Assembly: GCA_937146765.1 (NCBI GenBank)
Contig: CAKZRP010000037.1
Coordinates: forward strand, 124,001-188,000
Source of the DNA: an uncultured Paracoccaceae bacterium
GTDB taxonomy: Bacteria > Pseudomonadota > Alphaproteobacteria > Rhodobacterales > Rhodobacteraceae
Reading direction: 5' to 3'
Length of the DNA: 64,000 bases
The notes beneath the pieces are model-generated. The model worked only from the letters and a program-made list of their open reading frames with translations, searched no databases and was not told the origin of the DNA. Below are positions 52,088 to 61,170 of the stretch, piece by piece. Each line of letters starts with the position of its first letter. Within the stretch, counting starts at the first letter, position 1. The position numbers were made by a program, and so were the translations under genes.

Positions 52088-53575
52088 ATGACGGATCTGA
52101 ACAAACTGGGTCTTGCCGAGGCCCGCGACCTCTTGCGCAAGGGCGAAACCACCTCGGTTGCGCTGACCGAGGCCTGTCTCGCCGCGATCGACTCCGCCGG
52201 TGCGCTCAACGCTTTTGTGCACAAGACCCCGGAGATCGCGCTGGAACGCGCCCGTGCGGCGGATGCCCGGATCGCCGCAGGCGACGCACCTGCCATGTGC
52301 GGCCTGCCCATCGGCATCAAGGATCTGTTCTGCACCAAGGGGGTGGAGAGCCAGGCGGCCTCGAACATCCTCAAGGGCTTCAAGCCCGAATATGAATCCA
52401 CCGTCTCGCAGAAGCTGCAGGACGCGGGCGCGGTCATGCTCGGCAAGCTCAATATGGACGAATTCGCCATGGGGTCTTCCAACGAGACCTCCGCCTATGG
52501 CGCGGCGATCAGCCCCTGGCGGCGTGGCAACGAGGAAACCCCGCTGACGCCGGGCGGCTCCTCCGGCGGCTCCGCAGCCGCCGTGGCGGCGGACCTCTGC
52601 CTCGCGGCGACCGGCACCGACACCGGCGGCTCGATCCGCCAGCCTGCGGCCTTCACCGGCACCGTCGGCATCAAGCCGACCTACGGGCGCTGCTCGCGCT
52701 GGGGCATCGTCGCCTTTGCCTCCTCGCTCGACCAGGCTGGCCCGATGACCAAGAATGTCCGCGATGCTGCGATCATGCTTGAGGCCATGTGCGGCCATGA
52801 CGCCAAGGATTCGACCTCCGCTGACCTCGCCGTGCCGAATTTCGAGGCGATGCTGACCGGCGACATCAAGGGCAAGAAGATCGGCATTCCGCGCGAATAC
52901 CGCATGGAGGGCATGCCCGCCGAGATCGCCAAGCTTTGGGACGAGGGCGCCGCGATGCTCAAGGGGGCCGGTGCCGAGATCGTCGACATCTCGCTGCCGC
53001 ACACCAAATACGCGCTGCCTGCCTATTACGTGATCGCCCCGGCCGAGGCCTCCTCGAACCTCGCCCGCTACGACGGGGTGCGCTATGGCCACCGCGCCAG
53101 CCTCGCGCAGGGCGACGGCATCACCGAGATGTATGAAAAGACCCGCGCCGAAGGCTTTGGCCATGAGGTGCAGCGCCGCGTGATGGTCGGCACCTATGTG
53201 CTCTCGGCCGGTTTCTACGACGCCTATTACAACCGCGCCCGCCGGGTGCGCACCCTGATCAAGCAGGACTTCGAGCAGGCTTTCGCCGCCGGAGTGGATG
53301 CGATCCTGACCCCGGCCACGCCCTCGGCCGCCTTTGGCCTCGGCGAGATGACGGATGAGGATCCGGTCAAGATGTATCTCAACGACGTCTTCACCGTCAC
53401 CGTGAACCTCGCTGGCCTGCCGGGCATCTCGGTGCCGACCGGGGTGGACAGCCAGGGCCTGCCGCTGGGGCTGCAGCTGATCGGACGTCCCTGGGAAGAG
53501 GGCGATCTCCTGAATACCGCCTATGCGTTGGAGCAGGCGGCGGGCTTTGTGGCCAAACCGGCGCGCTGGTGGTAA
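52088..53575 (+). CDS. gatA: Asp/Glu-tRNA amidotransferase subunit A
   Basis: Amidase subunit of GatCAB that releases ammonia from glutamine. The 495-residue protein has the Ser-cisSer-Lys triad of the amidase-signature family: PIGIKDLFC (Lys near 77), [20 protein letters not shown] (about 157-176) and [16 protein letters not shown] with the nucleophile Ser near 181. [10 protein letters not shown] and SLDQAGPMT follow. It is translated just after gatC (3-base gap). Confidence 0.98.
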   Translation: MTDLNKLGLAEARDLLRKGETTSVALTEACLAAIDSAGALNAFVHKTPEIALERARAADARIAAGDAPAMCGLPIGIKDLFCTKGVESQAASNILKGFKPEYESTVSQKLQDAGAVMLGKLNMDEFAMGSSNETSAYGAAISPWRRGNEETPLTPGGSSGGSAAAVAADLCLAATGTDTGGSIRQPAAFTGTVGIKPTYGRCSRWGIVAFASSLDQAGPMTKNVRDAAIMLEAMCGHDAKDSTSADLAVPNFEAMLTGDIKGKKIGIPREYRMEGMPAEIAKLWDEGAAMLKGAGAEIVDISLPHTKYALPAYYVIAPAEASSNLARYDGVRYGHRASLAQGDGITEMYEKTRAEGFGHEVQRRVMVGTYVLSAGFYDAYYNRARRVRTLIKQDFEQAFAAGVDAILTPATPSAAFGLGEMTDEDPVKMYLNDVFTVTVNLAGLPGISVPTGVDSQGLPLGLQLIGRPWEEGDLLNTAYALEQAAGFVAKPARWW

Positions 53576-53621
53576 CCCTGAGCACATCATCACAGAGCTT
53601 TAGCAGGTACAGGTGAGACCG

Positions 53622-54440
53622 ATGGCAATCGACGGGCGTGATCTGAAACGGGGCTTTCTGGCGATGCTGGGGGCGGGGGCGCTGGTGCTCTCCGCCTGCG
53701 GCCCGCAGGTGCCGGACAGCGCGGCGGGGGTGGGGGATGACACCAGCCCCTTCAACGCGCCGCCCGCGATCGAGACCGGGCAGACCCTGAACGGTGATCC
53801 TCTGATCCCGCCGGTGCGCCTCTCGGAGGAAAGCCTCGGTGCAAATGCGAACTGGCAGCAACCTCTGCCGGCACCGACCCAGGTGGCGAGCGCCAATGTG
53901 GCAAGCTCCGCCAATGTGGGCAGCAATGATGACATCGCCCGCGAGGCGGCGGCAGCCATTGCCGCCTCCTCGCAGAATTCCGGTCAGGCACCGCTGGAAG
54001 CCAGCCCGGGCAATCCGGCGCCGGTGCTGCAGGATCATGTCGGGATTTCCGACGAAAACGACTTTCAGGCGGTGGCCTCGCGCCAGTCCATCGAAAGCGA
54101 TGCCGAGCGTCTGCAGCGCCAGCGCGCGCAGTATCAGGTGGTGGCTCCGACCGCGGTGCCGGACCGGCCGAGTGACCTCGCGCCCAATATCGTGAGCTAT
54201 GCGCTCTCGACCTCGAACCCGCGCGGACAGAAGATCTACAGCCGGGCGGGGATCAACCTGCAGGCCCGCTCGCAGCGCAATTGCGCCGCCTATGCCTCGC
54301 CGGACCTGGCCCAGATCGATTTCCTCGAGCAGGGCGGGCCAAAGCGGGACCGGTTGGCACTGGACCCCGATGGCGATGGCTATGCCTGCGGCTGGGACCC
54401 GGCGCCCTTCCGCGCCGCGGTGCGCGCCCAGGGCAACTGA
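53622..54440 (+). CDS. Lipoprotein with C-terminal excalibur-like calcium-binding domain
   Basis: A 272-residue protein with a lipoprotein signal (MLGAGALVLSAC, cysteine near 27), a long Ala/Ser/Pro-rich linker and a C-terminal domain (about 220-265) of excalibur type: RNCAAYASPDLAQIDFL ... LDPDGDGYACGWDPAPFR, with the DxDxDGxxC calcium loop and a matching upstream Cys. The ATG at 53622 follows AGGTGAG. It stands 7 bases before an N-acetylmuramoyl-alanine amidase gene, so a role at the cell wall is plausible (inference). Confidence 0.85.
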   Translation: MAIDGRDLKRGFLAMLGAGALVLSACGPQVPDSAAGVGDDTSPFNAPPAIETGQTLNGDPLIPPVRLSEESLGANANWQQPLPAPTQVASANVASSANVGSNDDIAREAAAAIAASSQNSGQAPLEASPGNPAPVLQDHVGISDENDFQAVASRQSIESDAERLQRQRAQYQVVAPTAVPDRPSDLAPNIVSYALSTSNPRGQKIYSRAGINLQARSQRNCAAYASPDLAQIDFLEQGGPKRDRLALDPDGDGYACGWDPAPFRAAVRAQGN

Positions 54441-54447
54441 CGCACCG

Positions 54448-55107
54448 ATGACGGCAGCAGAGCCTCTCTGGCATCCGAGCCCGAATTTCGGGCCACGGCG
54501 GCAGGGGCGCGCGCCCGCGCTGATCGTGCTGCACTATACCGCGATGGAGACTGCGGCAGCGGCGCTGGAGCGGCTCTGTGATCCGGTGCATGAGGTCTCC
54601 GCCCATTATCTGATCGGCAAGGACGGTCGGCTCTGGCAGCTGGTCGCCGAGGACCAGCGGGCCTGGCACGCGGGGGCGGGCGAATGGGCCGGGCAGGGGG
54701 ATGTCAATTCCCGCTCCATCGGCATCGAACTCGACAATCGCGGTACCCACCCCTTTCCGGAGCCGCAGATGCGCTGTCTTGAGGGGCTGCTGGGGCAGAT
54801 CATGACCCGCTGGCGGATCCCGCCGGAGGGGGTGATCGGCCATTCCGACATGGCGCCGGGGCGCAAGCTGGATCCGGGGCCGCGCTTCGACTGGCAGCGG
54901 CTGTCGAGGGGCGGTCTTGCGCGGGCCGCAGGTGTGGCGTCGGCCGCGGCCGACCCTTCGCCGCAGGCCTTCCGGCAAGCGGCACGGCAGCGGGGCTTCA
55001 CCGCCGAAGTCGATGATGCCACCCTTCTGGAGACCGTGCGCCTGCGCTATCGCCCCTGGGGCCGGGGCGCGCTCTGCGCCGCCGATCTGGCACCACTCCT
55101 CGACTGA
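54448..55107 (+). CDS. N-acetylmuramoyl-L-alanine amidase (Amidase_2)
   Basis: A 219-residue zinc amidase of the AmiD/AmpD type that cleaves between N-acetylmuramate and the stem peptide. Zn ligands: LIVLHYTAME (His near 29), GHSDMAPGRKLDPGPRF (His near 132; DPG triad region near 142), with SIGIELDN before it. A C-terminal peptidoglycan-binding-like helical region (about 165-219) follows. No signal peptide is evident, so it may act on recycled muropeptides in the cytoplasm. It lies 7 bases after the excalibur lipoprotein gene. Confidence 0.93.
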   Translation: MTAAEPLWHPSPNFGPRRQGRAPALIVLHYTAMETAAAALERLCDPVHEVSAHYLIGKDGRLWQLVAEDQRAWHAGAGEWAGQGDVNSRSIGIELDNRGTHPFPEPQMRCLEGLLGQIMTRWRIPPEGVIGHSDMAPGRKLDPGPRFDWQRLSRGGLARAAGVASAAADPSPQAFRQAARQRGFTAEVDDATLLETVRLRYRPWGRGALCAADLAPLLD

Positions 55108-55213
55108 CCCTGGTCTTTGGGTGGTTAGAAGCCGCGACCGATCCAGCTGGCTGCTGGTTCTGCCGCCACGCTGCACCTTGACGCGCCGCCTCCTCAGGCG
55201 TAGGCACGACCCC

Positions 55214-55646
55214 GCACAGAGAGCCGGATGGCCGCGTTGGGGGCACCCGCCCCCTGCGAGGAAAGTCCGGACTCCCTGAAACGACGGTGCCGGGTAACGC
55301 CCGGGCAGGGCAACCTGACGGAAAGCGCCACAGAAATGAAACCGCCTCGTCGAACCGGAGGTTCGCCAAAGGAGCACTTCGCGGGGTAAGGATGAAACGG
55401 TGGGGTAAGAGCCCACCGCACCGCTGGCAACAGGGGTGGCACGGCAAGCCCCACCGGGAGCAATGCCAAATAGGGCCTCCGCGCGGGCCGGGTCGGGCAA
55501 CCGATACCGCCGCTAGGGTTGTTTCACCCGAGAGAGGCCGGGTTGGCAGCTAGAGGCGTCCGGCAACGGGCGTCCCAGAAGAATGGTCATCGAACCCTGG
55601 CTTTCGGGTCAGGGGGAACAAGATCCGGCTTACAGGCTCTCTGTGC
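55214..55646 (+). ncRNA. rnpB: RNase P RNA, class A
   Basis: The catalytic RNA that matures tRNA 5' ends. The terminal helix P1 pairs GCACAGAGAGCC (55214-55225) with GGCTCTCTGTGC (55635-55646). Universally conserved blocks are present: GAGGAAAGTCCGGACT (55258-55273), the CAGGGCAACCTGACGG segment, and the 3' core ACAAGATCCGGCTTACAG. The length of about 433 bases fits bacterial class A. Confidence 0.97.
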
Positions 55647-55743
55647 AAATTCCCGCCGCCTTCCCGAAGGCGCGGGCGCATCGCAACCCACCGCAGGGAC
55701 AGGCGATTTCAAGGCGGGGCGCAATTTAGCCGGGCGAATCCTA

Positions 55744-55771
55744 TTGACACTCGCCACCACAGAGGTAAAAG
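55744..55771 (+). promoter_or_regulatory. Candidate promoter of rpmG
   Basis: TTGACA (55744-55749), 16-base spacer, TAAAAG (55766-55771), 62 bases before the rpmG ATG. The -35 is perfect, the -10 is weak. Confidence 0.4.
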
Positions 55772-55832
55772 CGCACGCTCATAGGAATTAGACCCGAGAG
55801 GCCCCTGCCTTTTCGGACGCAGGAGAAGCACC

Positions 55833-56000
55833 ATGGCGAAGCCGACGACTATCAAAATCCGCCTGAACTCGACCGCGGGCACGGGCCACTTCTACGTGAC
55901 CAAGAAAAACGCCCGCACCATGACCGAGAAGATGACCGTGCGGAAGTACGACCCGGTTGTGCGCAAGCACGTCGAATACAAGGAAGGCAAGATCAAGTAA
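55833..56000 (+). CDS. rpmG: 50S ribosomal protein L33
   Basis: A 55-residue ribosomal protein of the large subunit. The full sequence is typical: [20 protein letters not shown] at the start, then [20 protein letters not shown] and a lysine-rich end. It is the non-zinc form, lacking the CxxC pairs of the C+ type. The ATG follows AGGAG. It has its own terminator at 56036-56070 and is probably transcribed alone. Confidence 0.98.
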   Translation: MAKPTTIKIRLNSTAGTGHFYVTKKNARTMTEKMTVRKYDPVVRKHVEYKEGKIK

Positions 56001-56035
56001 GCCTTTCGGGAGCCCGCAAGGGATCTCTGGACTTG

Positions 56036-56070
56036 AGAAAAAGGGCCACGCAGTGCGTGGCCCTTTTTCT
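56036..56070 (+). terminator. Intrinsic terminator of rpmG
   Basis: A perfect 17-bp inverted repeat (56036-56052 with 56054-56070) containing AAAAAGGGCCACGC and a T5 run, 35 bases after the rpmG stop. Confidence 0.92.
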
Positions 56071-56353
56071 GTCTGCCTGCCCGCGCATGGCTCCTGATCG
56101 TCACGGGCGTATCCACAGGCGCATCTATTGGCGCAGCGGCCCCCACCCGGACCCAGGTTCGGGCCGCCGCGGCGACGGAAACCCGCGCCCCCCGCGTATC
56201 ATTCCAGAGATCTCAAACGGGTCTGAACCCCCGGGCATTTTGCTAAAATCGGCAAGGAAGGCCCCGTCTCAGGTCCTGCTGGCGGCAAAATCCTGCCACA
56301 TTTGCCCCGCAGGCTTGAGCGCGGTGTGAGTGACGTTGTAAGGGGTGTGTACC
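56071..56353. other. Intergenic region after rpmG, no gene seen
   Basis: About 283 bases with no convincing coding frame, hairpin or repeat. The bases before 56354 probably carry the promoter of the small secreted ORF. Confidence 0.45.
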
Positions 56354-56479
56354 ATGAAGAAACTTATCGTCTTGTCCGTTGTCGTCCTTGTCCTGCCGGC
56401 CGCTGCTGCGGTGACGCGGGACCCGGAGCCGCAAGTGGCCTTCACGGCCCCGGTGCCGGTTCTGGTGCAGGCGCTTTGA
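56354..56479 (+). CDS. Putative 41-residue secreted peptide
   Basis: A short frame encoding MKKLIVLSVVVLVLPAAAAV and a short Pro-rich tail ending in VPVLVQAL. The Lys-Lys start, hydrophobic core and AAA region form a good Sec signal peptide, leaving a mature peptide of only ~20 residues. There is no clear ribosome site beyond a GGGGTG stretch. A hairpin follows at 56514-56540. Possibly real, but chance cannot be excluded. Confidence 0.45.
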   Translation: MKKLIVLSVVVLVLPAAAAVTRDPEPQVAFTAPVPVLVQAL

Positions 56480-56513
56480 TCCGGATTTTCCCCCGAATGC
56501 AGCTCTGACAAGT

Positions 56514-56540
56514 CTCGGGACCTTGTGGTGGGGTCCCGAG
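56514..56540. terminator. Hairpin between convergent genes
   Basis: CTCGGGACC (56514-56522) and GGTCCCGAG (56532-56540) form a 9-bp stem with a 9-base loop, between the small ORF (+) and the GNAT gene (-). A bidirectional terminator is likely. Confidence 0.6.
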
Positions 56541-56573
56541 GCATGGCACCTGCAAGCTGCCGCAAGTGGTGCT

Positions 56574-57101
56574 CTAGGCCTGAGGCTGCTCCTCTGCCGC
56601 TGCAGGGATAGTCTGTGCGGCTTGCGATGGGGGCCGCCACTCCGCATAGACCAGCGTGGGCGAGAGCCCCATGCCCTGCATCAGCGCCGCTGAGGCCGCG
56701 TTGAAGGTGGCATAGGTGGTGGCGATGACATCAACCCCCTGCGCGCAGGCCCGAGCCTTCATGGCGCTCATCAGGGCCTTGCCGACCCCGATCCGGCGAA
56801 ACGGGGCATCAACCGCGATATGATGCACCATGGCCCGTCTTTCCGCCGCCCGTACGGGCAGGGCGGCACGCTCTTCGATCTCCCAGATCAGATAGCCCAT
56901 CACGACCCCCTTGGGGCTGCGGGCGACGAGGGCCTCAGTGCGGTCGCTGGCCAGCCATTCCCTGAGCCAGTCTGTCAGCGCCTCCGCCGCTGGGTCGGCC
57001 AGATAGCGCGCGGGAAGATGATCCACATGCAGGGCGTGGAGGTCCTGCAGGAGCGGCACGAGGCAGGCCGCCTCCTGCGCGGCGATGGGGGTGATTTCCA
57101 T
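56574..57101 (-). CDS. GNAT family N-acetyltransferase
   Basis: A 175-residue acetyltransferase. The acetyl-CoA loop RRIGVGKALM (R-x-x-G-x-G/A, about 111-120) follows the strand MVHHIAVDAPF, and ATFNAASAALMQGMGL (about 138-153) is the usual C-terminal helix. The Ala/Glu/Gln-rich tail (AAEEQPQA) is probably disordered. The substrate is unknown. It lies downstream of the Bax-inhibitor-1 gene, but the terminator at 57155-57177 separates them. Confidence 0.88.
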   Translation of the reverse strand: MEITPIAAQEAACLVPLLQDLHALHVDHLPARYLADPAAEALTDWLREWLASDRTEALVARSPKGVVMGYLIWEIEERAALPVRAAERRAMVHHIAVDAPFRRIGVGKALMSAMKARACAQGVDVIATTYATFNAASAALMQGMGLSPTLVYAEWRPPSQAAQTIPAAAEEQPQA

Positions 57102-57154
57102 AATGGGAGTCCTTGCAAAAAAAGCGTCAATAGGTCTGGCCGGACAAAGAAAAA

Positions 57155-57177
57155 GGGCGGATCTTTATGATCCGCCC
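57155..57177 (-). terminator. Terminator of the Bax-inhibitor-1 gene
   Basis: On the minus strand GGGCGGATC pairs with GATCCGCCC (57169-57177 with 57155-57163, 5-base loop), followed by CTTTTTCTTTG. It starts 30 bases after the stop of the gene. Confidence 0.9.
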
Positions 57178-57206
57178 CGCCTGTCTGTGATGTGGGAGGT
57201 CAGCGT

Positions 57207-57986
57207 TTATTCGCGGTTCCCAAGCAGGTTCAGCAGCATCATGAACATGTTGATGAAGTCCAGATAGAGGCTCAGCGCGCCCATGATCGCGGATTTCGCC
57301 AGCCACTCCTGATCGCCCGCATAGGCCATCTGCAGGTAGTCGTTCTTGATCCGCTGGGTGTCATAGGCGGTGAGGCCCGCGAAGATCAGAACACCGATCA
57401 CGGAAACGGCAAAGGCCAGCGCCGAAGAGGCGAGGAAGATGTTCACCACCGAGGCGACGATCAGGCCGATCACCCCCATGATGAGGAACGATCCCATGCC
57501 GGAGAGGTCTTTCTTGGTGGTGTAACCCACCAGCGACAGGCCGGCGAAGGCGATCGAGGTCACCAGGAAGACCTGCGCGATGCTCTCACCGGTGAAAGTG
57601 ACGAAGATCGAGGAGATCGACAGGCCCATCAGCGCGGCAAAGACGTAGAACACCAGCTGCACGCCAGCGGCGGAGAGGCGGTTCACGGCGGCACCAAAGC
57701 CGAGGAAGATGAAGGCCAGCGGGGCGAGCATGATCACCCATTTCAGCGGCGAGCCGTAGATCGCATAGCCGAAGTTGGTCAGGTAGCTGTCGGAGCTGAT
57801 CTGCGCCACCGCACCCGACGGGTCGGAGGTGACGGCAAGCCCGGCGATGGCCCAGGCCGCCAGGAAGGTTATCAGCGTGCCTACGGACATGGTGCCGTAG
57901 ACCTTGTTCATATGGGCGCGCAGCCCGGCATCGATCTCGGCGCTGCGGGCGCCTGTAGCCGTGCGAATTGTGTCAAACTGTGCCAT
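57207..57986 (-). CDS. Bax inhibitor-1/YccA family membrane protein
   Basis: A 259-residue membrane protein with seven helices, the BI-1 pattern: IRTATGARSAEIDAGLRAHM at the start, a MNKVYGTMSVGTLITFLAAW first helix (about 27-46), GLTAYDTQRIKNDYL (about 205-219) with the pH-sensing Asp region, and LSLYLDFINMFMMLLNLLGN near the end. Bacterial homologues are calcium-leak channels or protease-associated (YccA inhibits FtsH). The gene has its own terminator. Confidence 0.93.
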   Translation of the reverse strand: MAQFDTIRTATGARSAEIDAGLRAHMNKVYGTMSVGTLITFLAAWAIAGLAVTSDPSGAVAQISSDSYLTNFGYAIYGSPLKWVIMLAPLAFIFLGFGAAVNRLSAAGVQLVFYVFAALMGLSISSIFVTFTGESIAQVFLVTSIAFAGLSLVGYTTKKDLSGMGSFLIMGVIGLIVASVVNIFLASSALAFAVSVIGVLIFAGLTAYDTQRIKNDYLQMAYAGDQEWLAKSAIMGALSLYLDFINMFMMLLNLLGNRE

Positions 57987-58227
57987 GTCTCATGGTCTCC
58001 GTCTAAAGTCTCCCTCAGGGCAGGTCGCGGCCTTCTTCAGGCGCACTTTCCCTTTGTGTCAAATATTGGCTTTTGTGCCCGCCCATTCAAGAGGTTCCGA
58101 GCGTTTCGCGGCACAAAACAGGAGTCTGGATGACATGTTTTTTACCGGATCCGGCAGCCTTCGATCAGGCGCGCCGGATCCGGTCCAGAGGGTGAGCCCC
58201 ACAGCGACGGCACACGGGCATTTCGCC

Positions 58228-58440
58228 TCAGCTGATCCAATAGTGGGGCGCGTCCCAAAGGCGGCGGCGCGATTCAGCCTCGGCCTGGGTGCGGGTCAGA
58301 CCAAGGTCGGCCAGCTGGTGGTCGCTGAGTTCGCCCAGTTGGCGACGCTGACGGCGAACGGCAAAGGCTTGCATGATAAGGGAAAACACCGAAAACCGAC
58401 GGCGTCGCAGGGCGGCTGGGCGGGACAGGGTGGTGGCCAT
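58228..58440 (-). CDS. DUF1127 (YjiS-like) small protein
   Basis: A 70-residue basic protein ending with the DUF1127 domain: RRQRRQLGELSDHQLADLGL (about 30-49) then TRTQAEAESRRRLWD. Such small arginine-rich proteins in alphaproteobacteria are linked to stress, phosphate and carbon metabolism and can bind RNA. It is divergent from the LysR gene; the 131 bases between them may be controlled by that LysR regulator (inference). Confidence 0.92.
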   Translation of the reverse strand: MATTLSRPAALRRRRFSVFSLIMQAFAVRRQRRQLGELSDHQLADLGLTRTQAEAESRRRLWDAPHYWIS

Positions 58441-58571
58441 GACAGGACTCCATTAGAAAGTTGTTTTCGTGATGGATGCGCTTCATTGCATCACTGGTGT
58501 TGATCTATATGGGGAGAATGTGCCATTCTCAAAACGAATGATTTTGAACCTGTCCATCAAGGGATGTGATG

Positions 58572-59486
58572 ATGAGAAACCTCGACATAACCACGCTGCG
58601 CTCTTTCGTCGCGGTGGCAGACACCGGCGGCGTCACCCGTGCCGCCTCCTTCCTGCATCTCACCCAATCGGCGGTCTCCATGCAGCTCAAGCGGCTGGAG
58701 GAGATGCTGGGGGTGGAACTCCTCGACCGCTCCGGGCGCAATATCGGCCTCACGGCGGCCGGCGAGCAGCTCTTGGGTTTTGCCCGTAAGATGCTGAGCC
58801 TCAATGACGAGATCATCACCCGGCTGACCGATCAGGCCTTTGAGGGCGAGGTGACGCTGGGTGTGCCGCATGACGTGGTGCATCCGGTGGTGCCGATGGT
58901 GCTGCAGCGATTCAACGTGCAGTTTCCCCGGGTGAAGGTGAATCTGGTCACCTCCAACACCCGCAGCCTGAAGACGGAATTCGACCAGGGTCGCTTTGAC
59001 CTTATCGTCACCACTGAAACCGGCGCCGGGGCCGGGGGAGAGACCATCCACCAGATGCCGCTGCGCTGGATTGGCGCGCTCAACGGTCATACCTGGCGCC
59101 AGCGGCCCTTGCGGATCGGCTTCTGCCGGTCCTGCATTTTCCGCGGGGTGGCCACGGCGGCGCTGGATGAGGCCGGTATCCCCTGGGAGATGGCGGTGGA
59201 CAGCGAATCCGACCGCACGGTGGAAGCAACTGTCAGTGCCGACCTCGCAGTGGGGGTCCTGCTTGAGGGCACCCAGCCCGCGCACCAGCAGGTGATCGAC
59301 CACAGCGGCAGCCTGCCGGTGCTGCCGGTGCAGCACATCAACCTCTACGGTGGTGACCGCACGCGGGCGCAATATGTCGACCATCTCGCCGGGCTGATCC
59401 GGCAGGGCTTTGCCGGCCTGTCTCAGCCCGGTCTGCGTGCGGTGGGAACCGAGATGCTCAGCGACACCCGGCTTGGGGTAGCATGA
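58572..59486 (+). CDS. LysR-family transcriptional regulator
   Basis: A 304-residue LTTR. The N-terminal winged helix (about 4-64) contains LRSFVAVADTGGVTRAASFL and LTQSAVSMQLKRLEEMLGVE; the C-terminal effector domain spans about 90-290. Three possible starts lie in a row (GTG 58566, ATG 58569, ATG 58572); AAGGG at 58559-58563 favours 58569 or 58572. Its 3' end overlaps the convergent oxidoreductase gene by 29 bases. It is divergent from the DUF1127 gene, its most likely target. Confidence 0.93.
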   Translation: MRNLDITTLRSFVAVADTGGVTRAASFLHLTQSAVSMQLKRLEEMLGVELLDRSGRNIGLTAAGEQLLGFARKMLSLNDEIITRLTDQAFEGEVTLGVPHDVVHPVVPMVLQRFNVQFPRVKVNLVTSNTRSLKTEFDQGRFDLIVTTETGAGAGGETIHQMPLRWIGALNGHTWRQRPLRIGFCRSCIFRGVATAALDEAGIPWEMAVDSESDRTVEATVSADLAVGVLLEGTQPAHQQVIDHSGSLPVLPVQHINLYGGDRTRAQYVDHLAGLIRQGFAGLSQPGLRAVGTEMLSDTRLGVA

Positions 59487-60429
59487 CCACCTTGCCGGTG
59501 GCCTTCCGGCTGCGCAGGAGTTCCAGCCCCCGTGCGGTCTCGCTCAGCGGCAGGCGGTGGCTGATATGCGGGCTGATCCGCCCCTCTGCCAGCCACTGCA
59601 TCAACCTGTCAAAGGTCGCGCGCCCGACATCGGGGCGCAGCTTTACCAGTCCACCGAGATAGAAACCGATCACCGTGAGGTTCTTGACCAGCAGGTGATT
59701 GGCGGGGATCTGCGGCACCTCGCCCCCGGCAAAGCCGATCGGCAAGAGCCGTCCGCCGGGGTTGGTGGCGCGGAAGGCCGCGGTCCAGGTCTCGCCGCCC
59801 ACCGCATCATAGACCACGTCCGCACCGCCCAGATCCTTGACCCGCTGGCGCAGATCCTCGGAGGCATCGATCAGGTGGTCCGCGCCCGCCGCCTCGGCCA
59901 CCGCCAGCTTTTCCGCACCGCGCGCCTGTGCGATCACCCGCGCACCGAGAAGCTTGCCGATTTCCACCGCCGTCAAACCGACCCCGCCGGCCGCTCCGGT
60001 GACCAGCAGAGTCTCGCCCGGTTGCAGGCGGGCCTGGCTCTCCAGGGCGAGCAGGCTGGTGCCGTAGGCGATCAGCGAGGCTGCGGCGGCCTCATAGCTC
60101 ACCGCATCCGGGATGCGGATCGCCCGCCCGACGTCAAACACGCCCATTTCGGCCAGCCCGCCTTGGGGCGCAAAGACGGCCACGCGATCTCCGATTTTGA
60201 AATCTGAAATGTCATCCCCGAGGGCAACAATCCGCCCGGCCGCCTCCAGTCCGGGTGTGAAGGGCAGGGGTGGTGTGTCCTGATACCGGCCCTCCACCAT
60301 CAGCAGATCGGCAAAGTTCAATGCAGATGCATGAATTTCCAGCAGCAGTTCACCGCTGCCCGGGGAGGGGACTTCAAGGTTTAAAAGATGCCCCTCAGAC
60401 CCATGTTTTCCTATACGAAAGGATAGCAT
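59458..60429 (-). CDS. NADPH:quinone oxidoreductase-type MDR protein
   Basis: A 323-residue zinc-free medium-chain dehydrogenase/reductase. The N-terminal GroES-like domain has ALNFADLLMVEGRYQDTPPL (about 36-55) and PGLEAAGRIVALG; the nucleotide-binding motif GAAGGVGLTAVEIGKLLGA lies near 145-163. NADPH preference is expected, as in other quinone reductases. The substrate may be a quinone or an enone. It overlaps tail-to-tail with the LysR gene by 29 bases. Confidence 0.93.
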   Translation of the reverse strand: MLSFRIGKHGSEGHLLNLEVPSPGSGELLLEIHASALNFADLLMVEGRYQDTPPLPFTPGLEAAGRIVALGDDISDFKIGDRVAVFAPQGGLAEMGVFDVGRAIRIPDAVSYEAAAASLIAYGTSLLALESQARLQPGETLLVTGAAGGVGLTAVEIGKLLGARVIAQARGAEKLAVAEAAGADHLIDASEDLRQRVKDLGGADVVYDAVGGETWTAAFRATNPGGRLLPIGFAGGEVPQIPANHLLVKNLTVIGFYLGGLVKLRPDVGRATFDRLMQWLAEGRISPHISHRLPLSETARGLELLRSRKATGKVVMLPQAGCR

Positions 60430-60798
60430 ATGTTTTTTCGACCTCCGATTCCCTGATCTCTGATTCGGTTTAAAATTGACCCGTCAGATTACAAAACCGC
60501 ACCTCGCCATTTGTGGTGAGGGCTTGGCTACCGTAGTCCTACCGTCTTTCGCGATGTTTTTTGATGCATTAAATCATATATTTGCAATGAAGGGCTCTCG
60601 TTGCGCGTAAGGCTTTACTTGAATTCAACCACGAAGGTCGTACACTTTCCACAATACTAATACTCTGACCCGAAACCCGAACCCGCCTTACAACAGATGA
60701 TAAGACAGCCCATGGCGTCGCGAGCGCCCTGGGCCGGTGGTTCCAGAACCGGTTATCGTGGCAGGCTTCTGGAATGCCGTTACTGGGAGATAAACAAA
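60430..60798. other. Long divergent intergenic region
   Basis: 369 bases between the divergent oxidoreductase and XRE genes. It is less GC-rich than its neighbours and has a candidate promoter at 60619-60646. No coding frame or RNA gene is recognised. Confidence 0.45.
60619..60646 (+). promoter_or_regulatory. Candidate promoter of the XRE regulator gene
   Basis: TTGAAT (60619-60624), 16-base spacer, TACACT (60641-60646). The 5' leader to the ATG would be about 145 bases, unusually long, which leaves room for post-transcriptional control. Confidence 0.4.
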
Positions 60799-61170
60799 AT
60801 GGCACATCCCGTTGACACTCATGTGGGAAAACGCATTCGCCACCGTCGTTGGCTGATTGGAATGACCCAGCAGCAACTGGCGGAGAAGGTTGGAATCAAG
60901 TTTCAGCAAATTCAGAAGTACGAGACCGGCGCAAACCGCGTCAGTGCGTCTCGCCTCTGGGATATTTCAGATGCCCTCGATGTGAATGTCGCCTTTTTCT
61001 TTGAAGGTCTGCAAGATGAGGACAAGACCTTTGCCGAAAAGGCCCGGGTTCCGGCGGATCTGATGGGCGACAAGGAAGCCCTGGATCTGGTGCGGTCCTA
61101 CTATGCAATCCCGGAAAACCAGCGTCGTCGGCTGTTCGAACTGGCCCGGGTGCTGAGCGACGTGGCCTGA
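60799..61170 (+). CDS. XRE-family transcriptional regulator
   Basis: A 123-residue single-domain regulator. The Cro/CI-type helix-turn-helix (about 9-63) contains GKRIRHRRWLIGMTQQQLAE and KVGIKFQQIQKYETGANRVS; the rest is helical and ends with RRRLFELARVLSDVA. The FQQIQKYETGANRVSASRL string is characteristic of an alphaproteobacterial group of small XRE regulators. The ATG at 60799 follows TGGGAGA. A terminator follows at 61337-61364. No target is evident. Confidence 0.93.
   Translation: MAHPVDTHVGKRIRHRRWLIGMTQQQLAEKVGIKFQQIQKYETGANRVSASRLWDISDALDVNVAFFFEGLQDEDKTFAEKARVPADLMGDKEALDLVRSYYAIPENQRRRLFELARVLSDVA

Noticed and set aside
50198..53593. A very long open frame (over 1100 codons) on the minus strand opposite gatC-gatA and neighbouring genes
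   Set aside because: It runs antisense to clear genes (gatA, gatC, the ceramidase-like gene and UPF0173). High-GC codon bias removes stop codons from the opposite frame. It has no recognisable domain and a composition typical of shadow frames.
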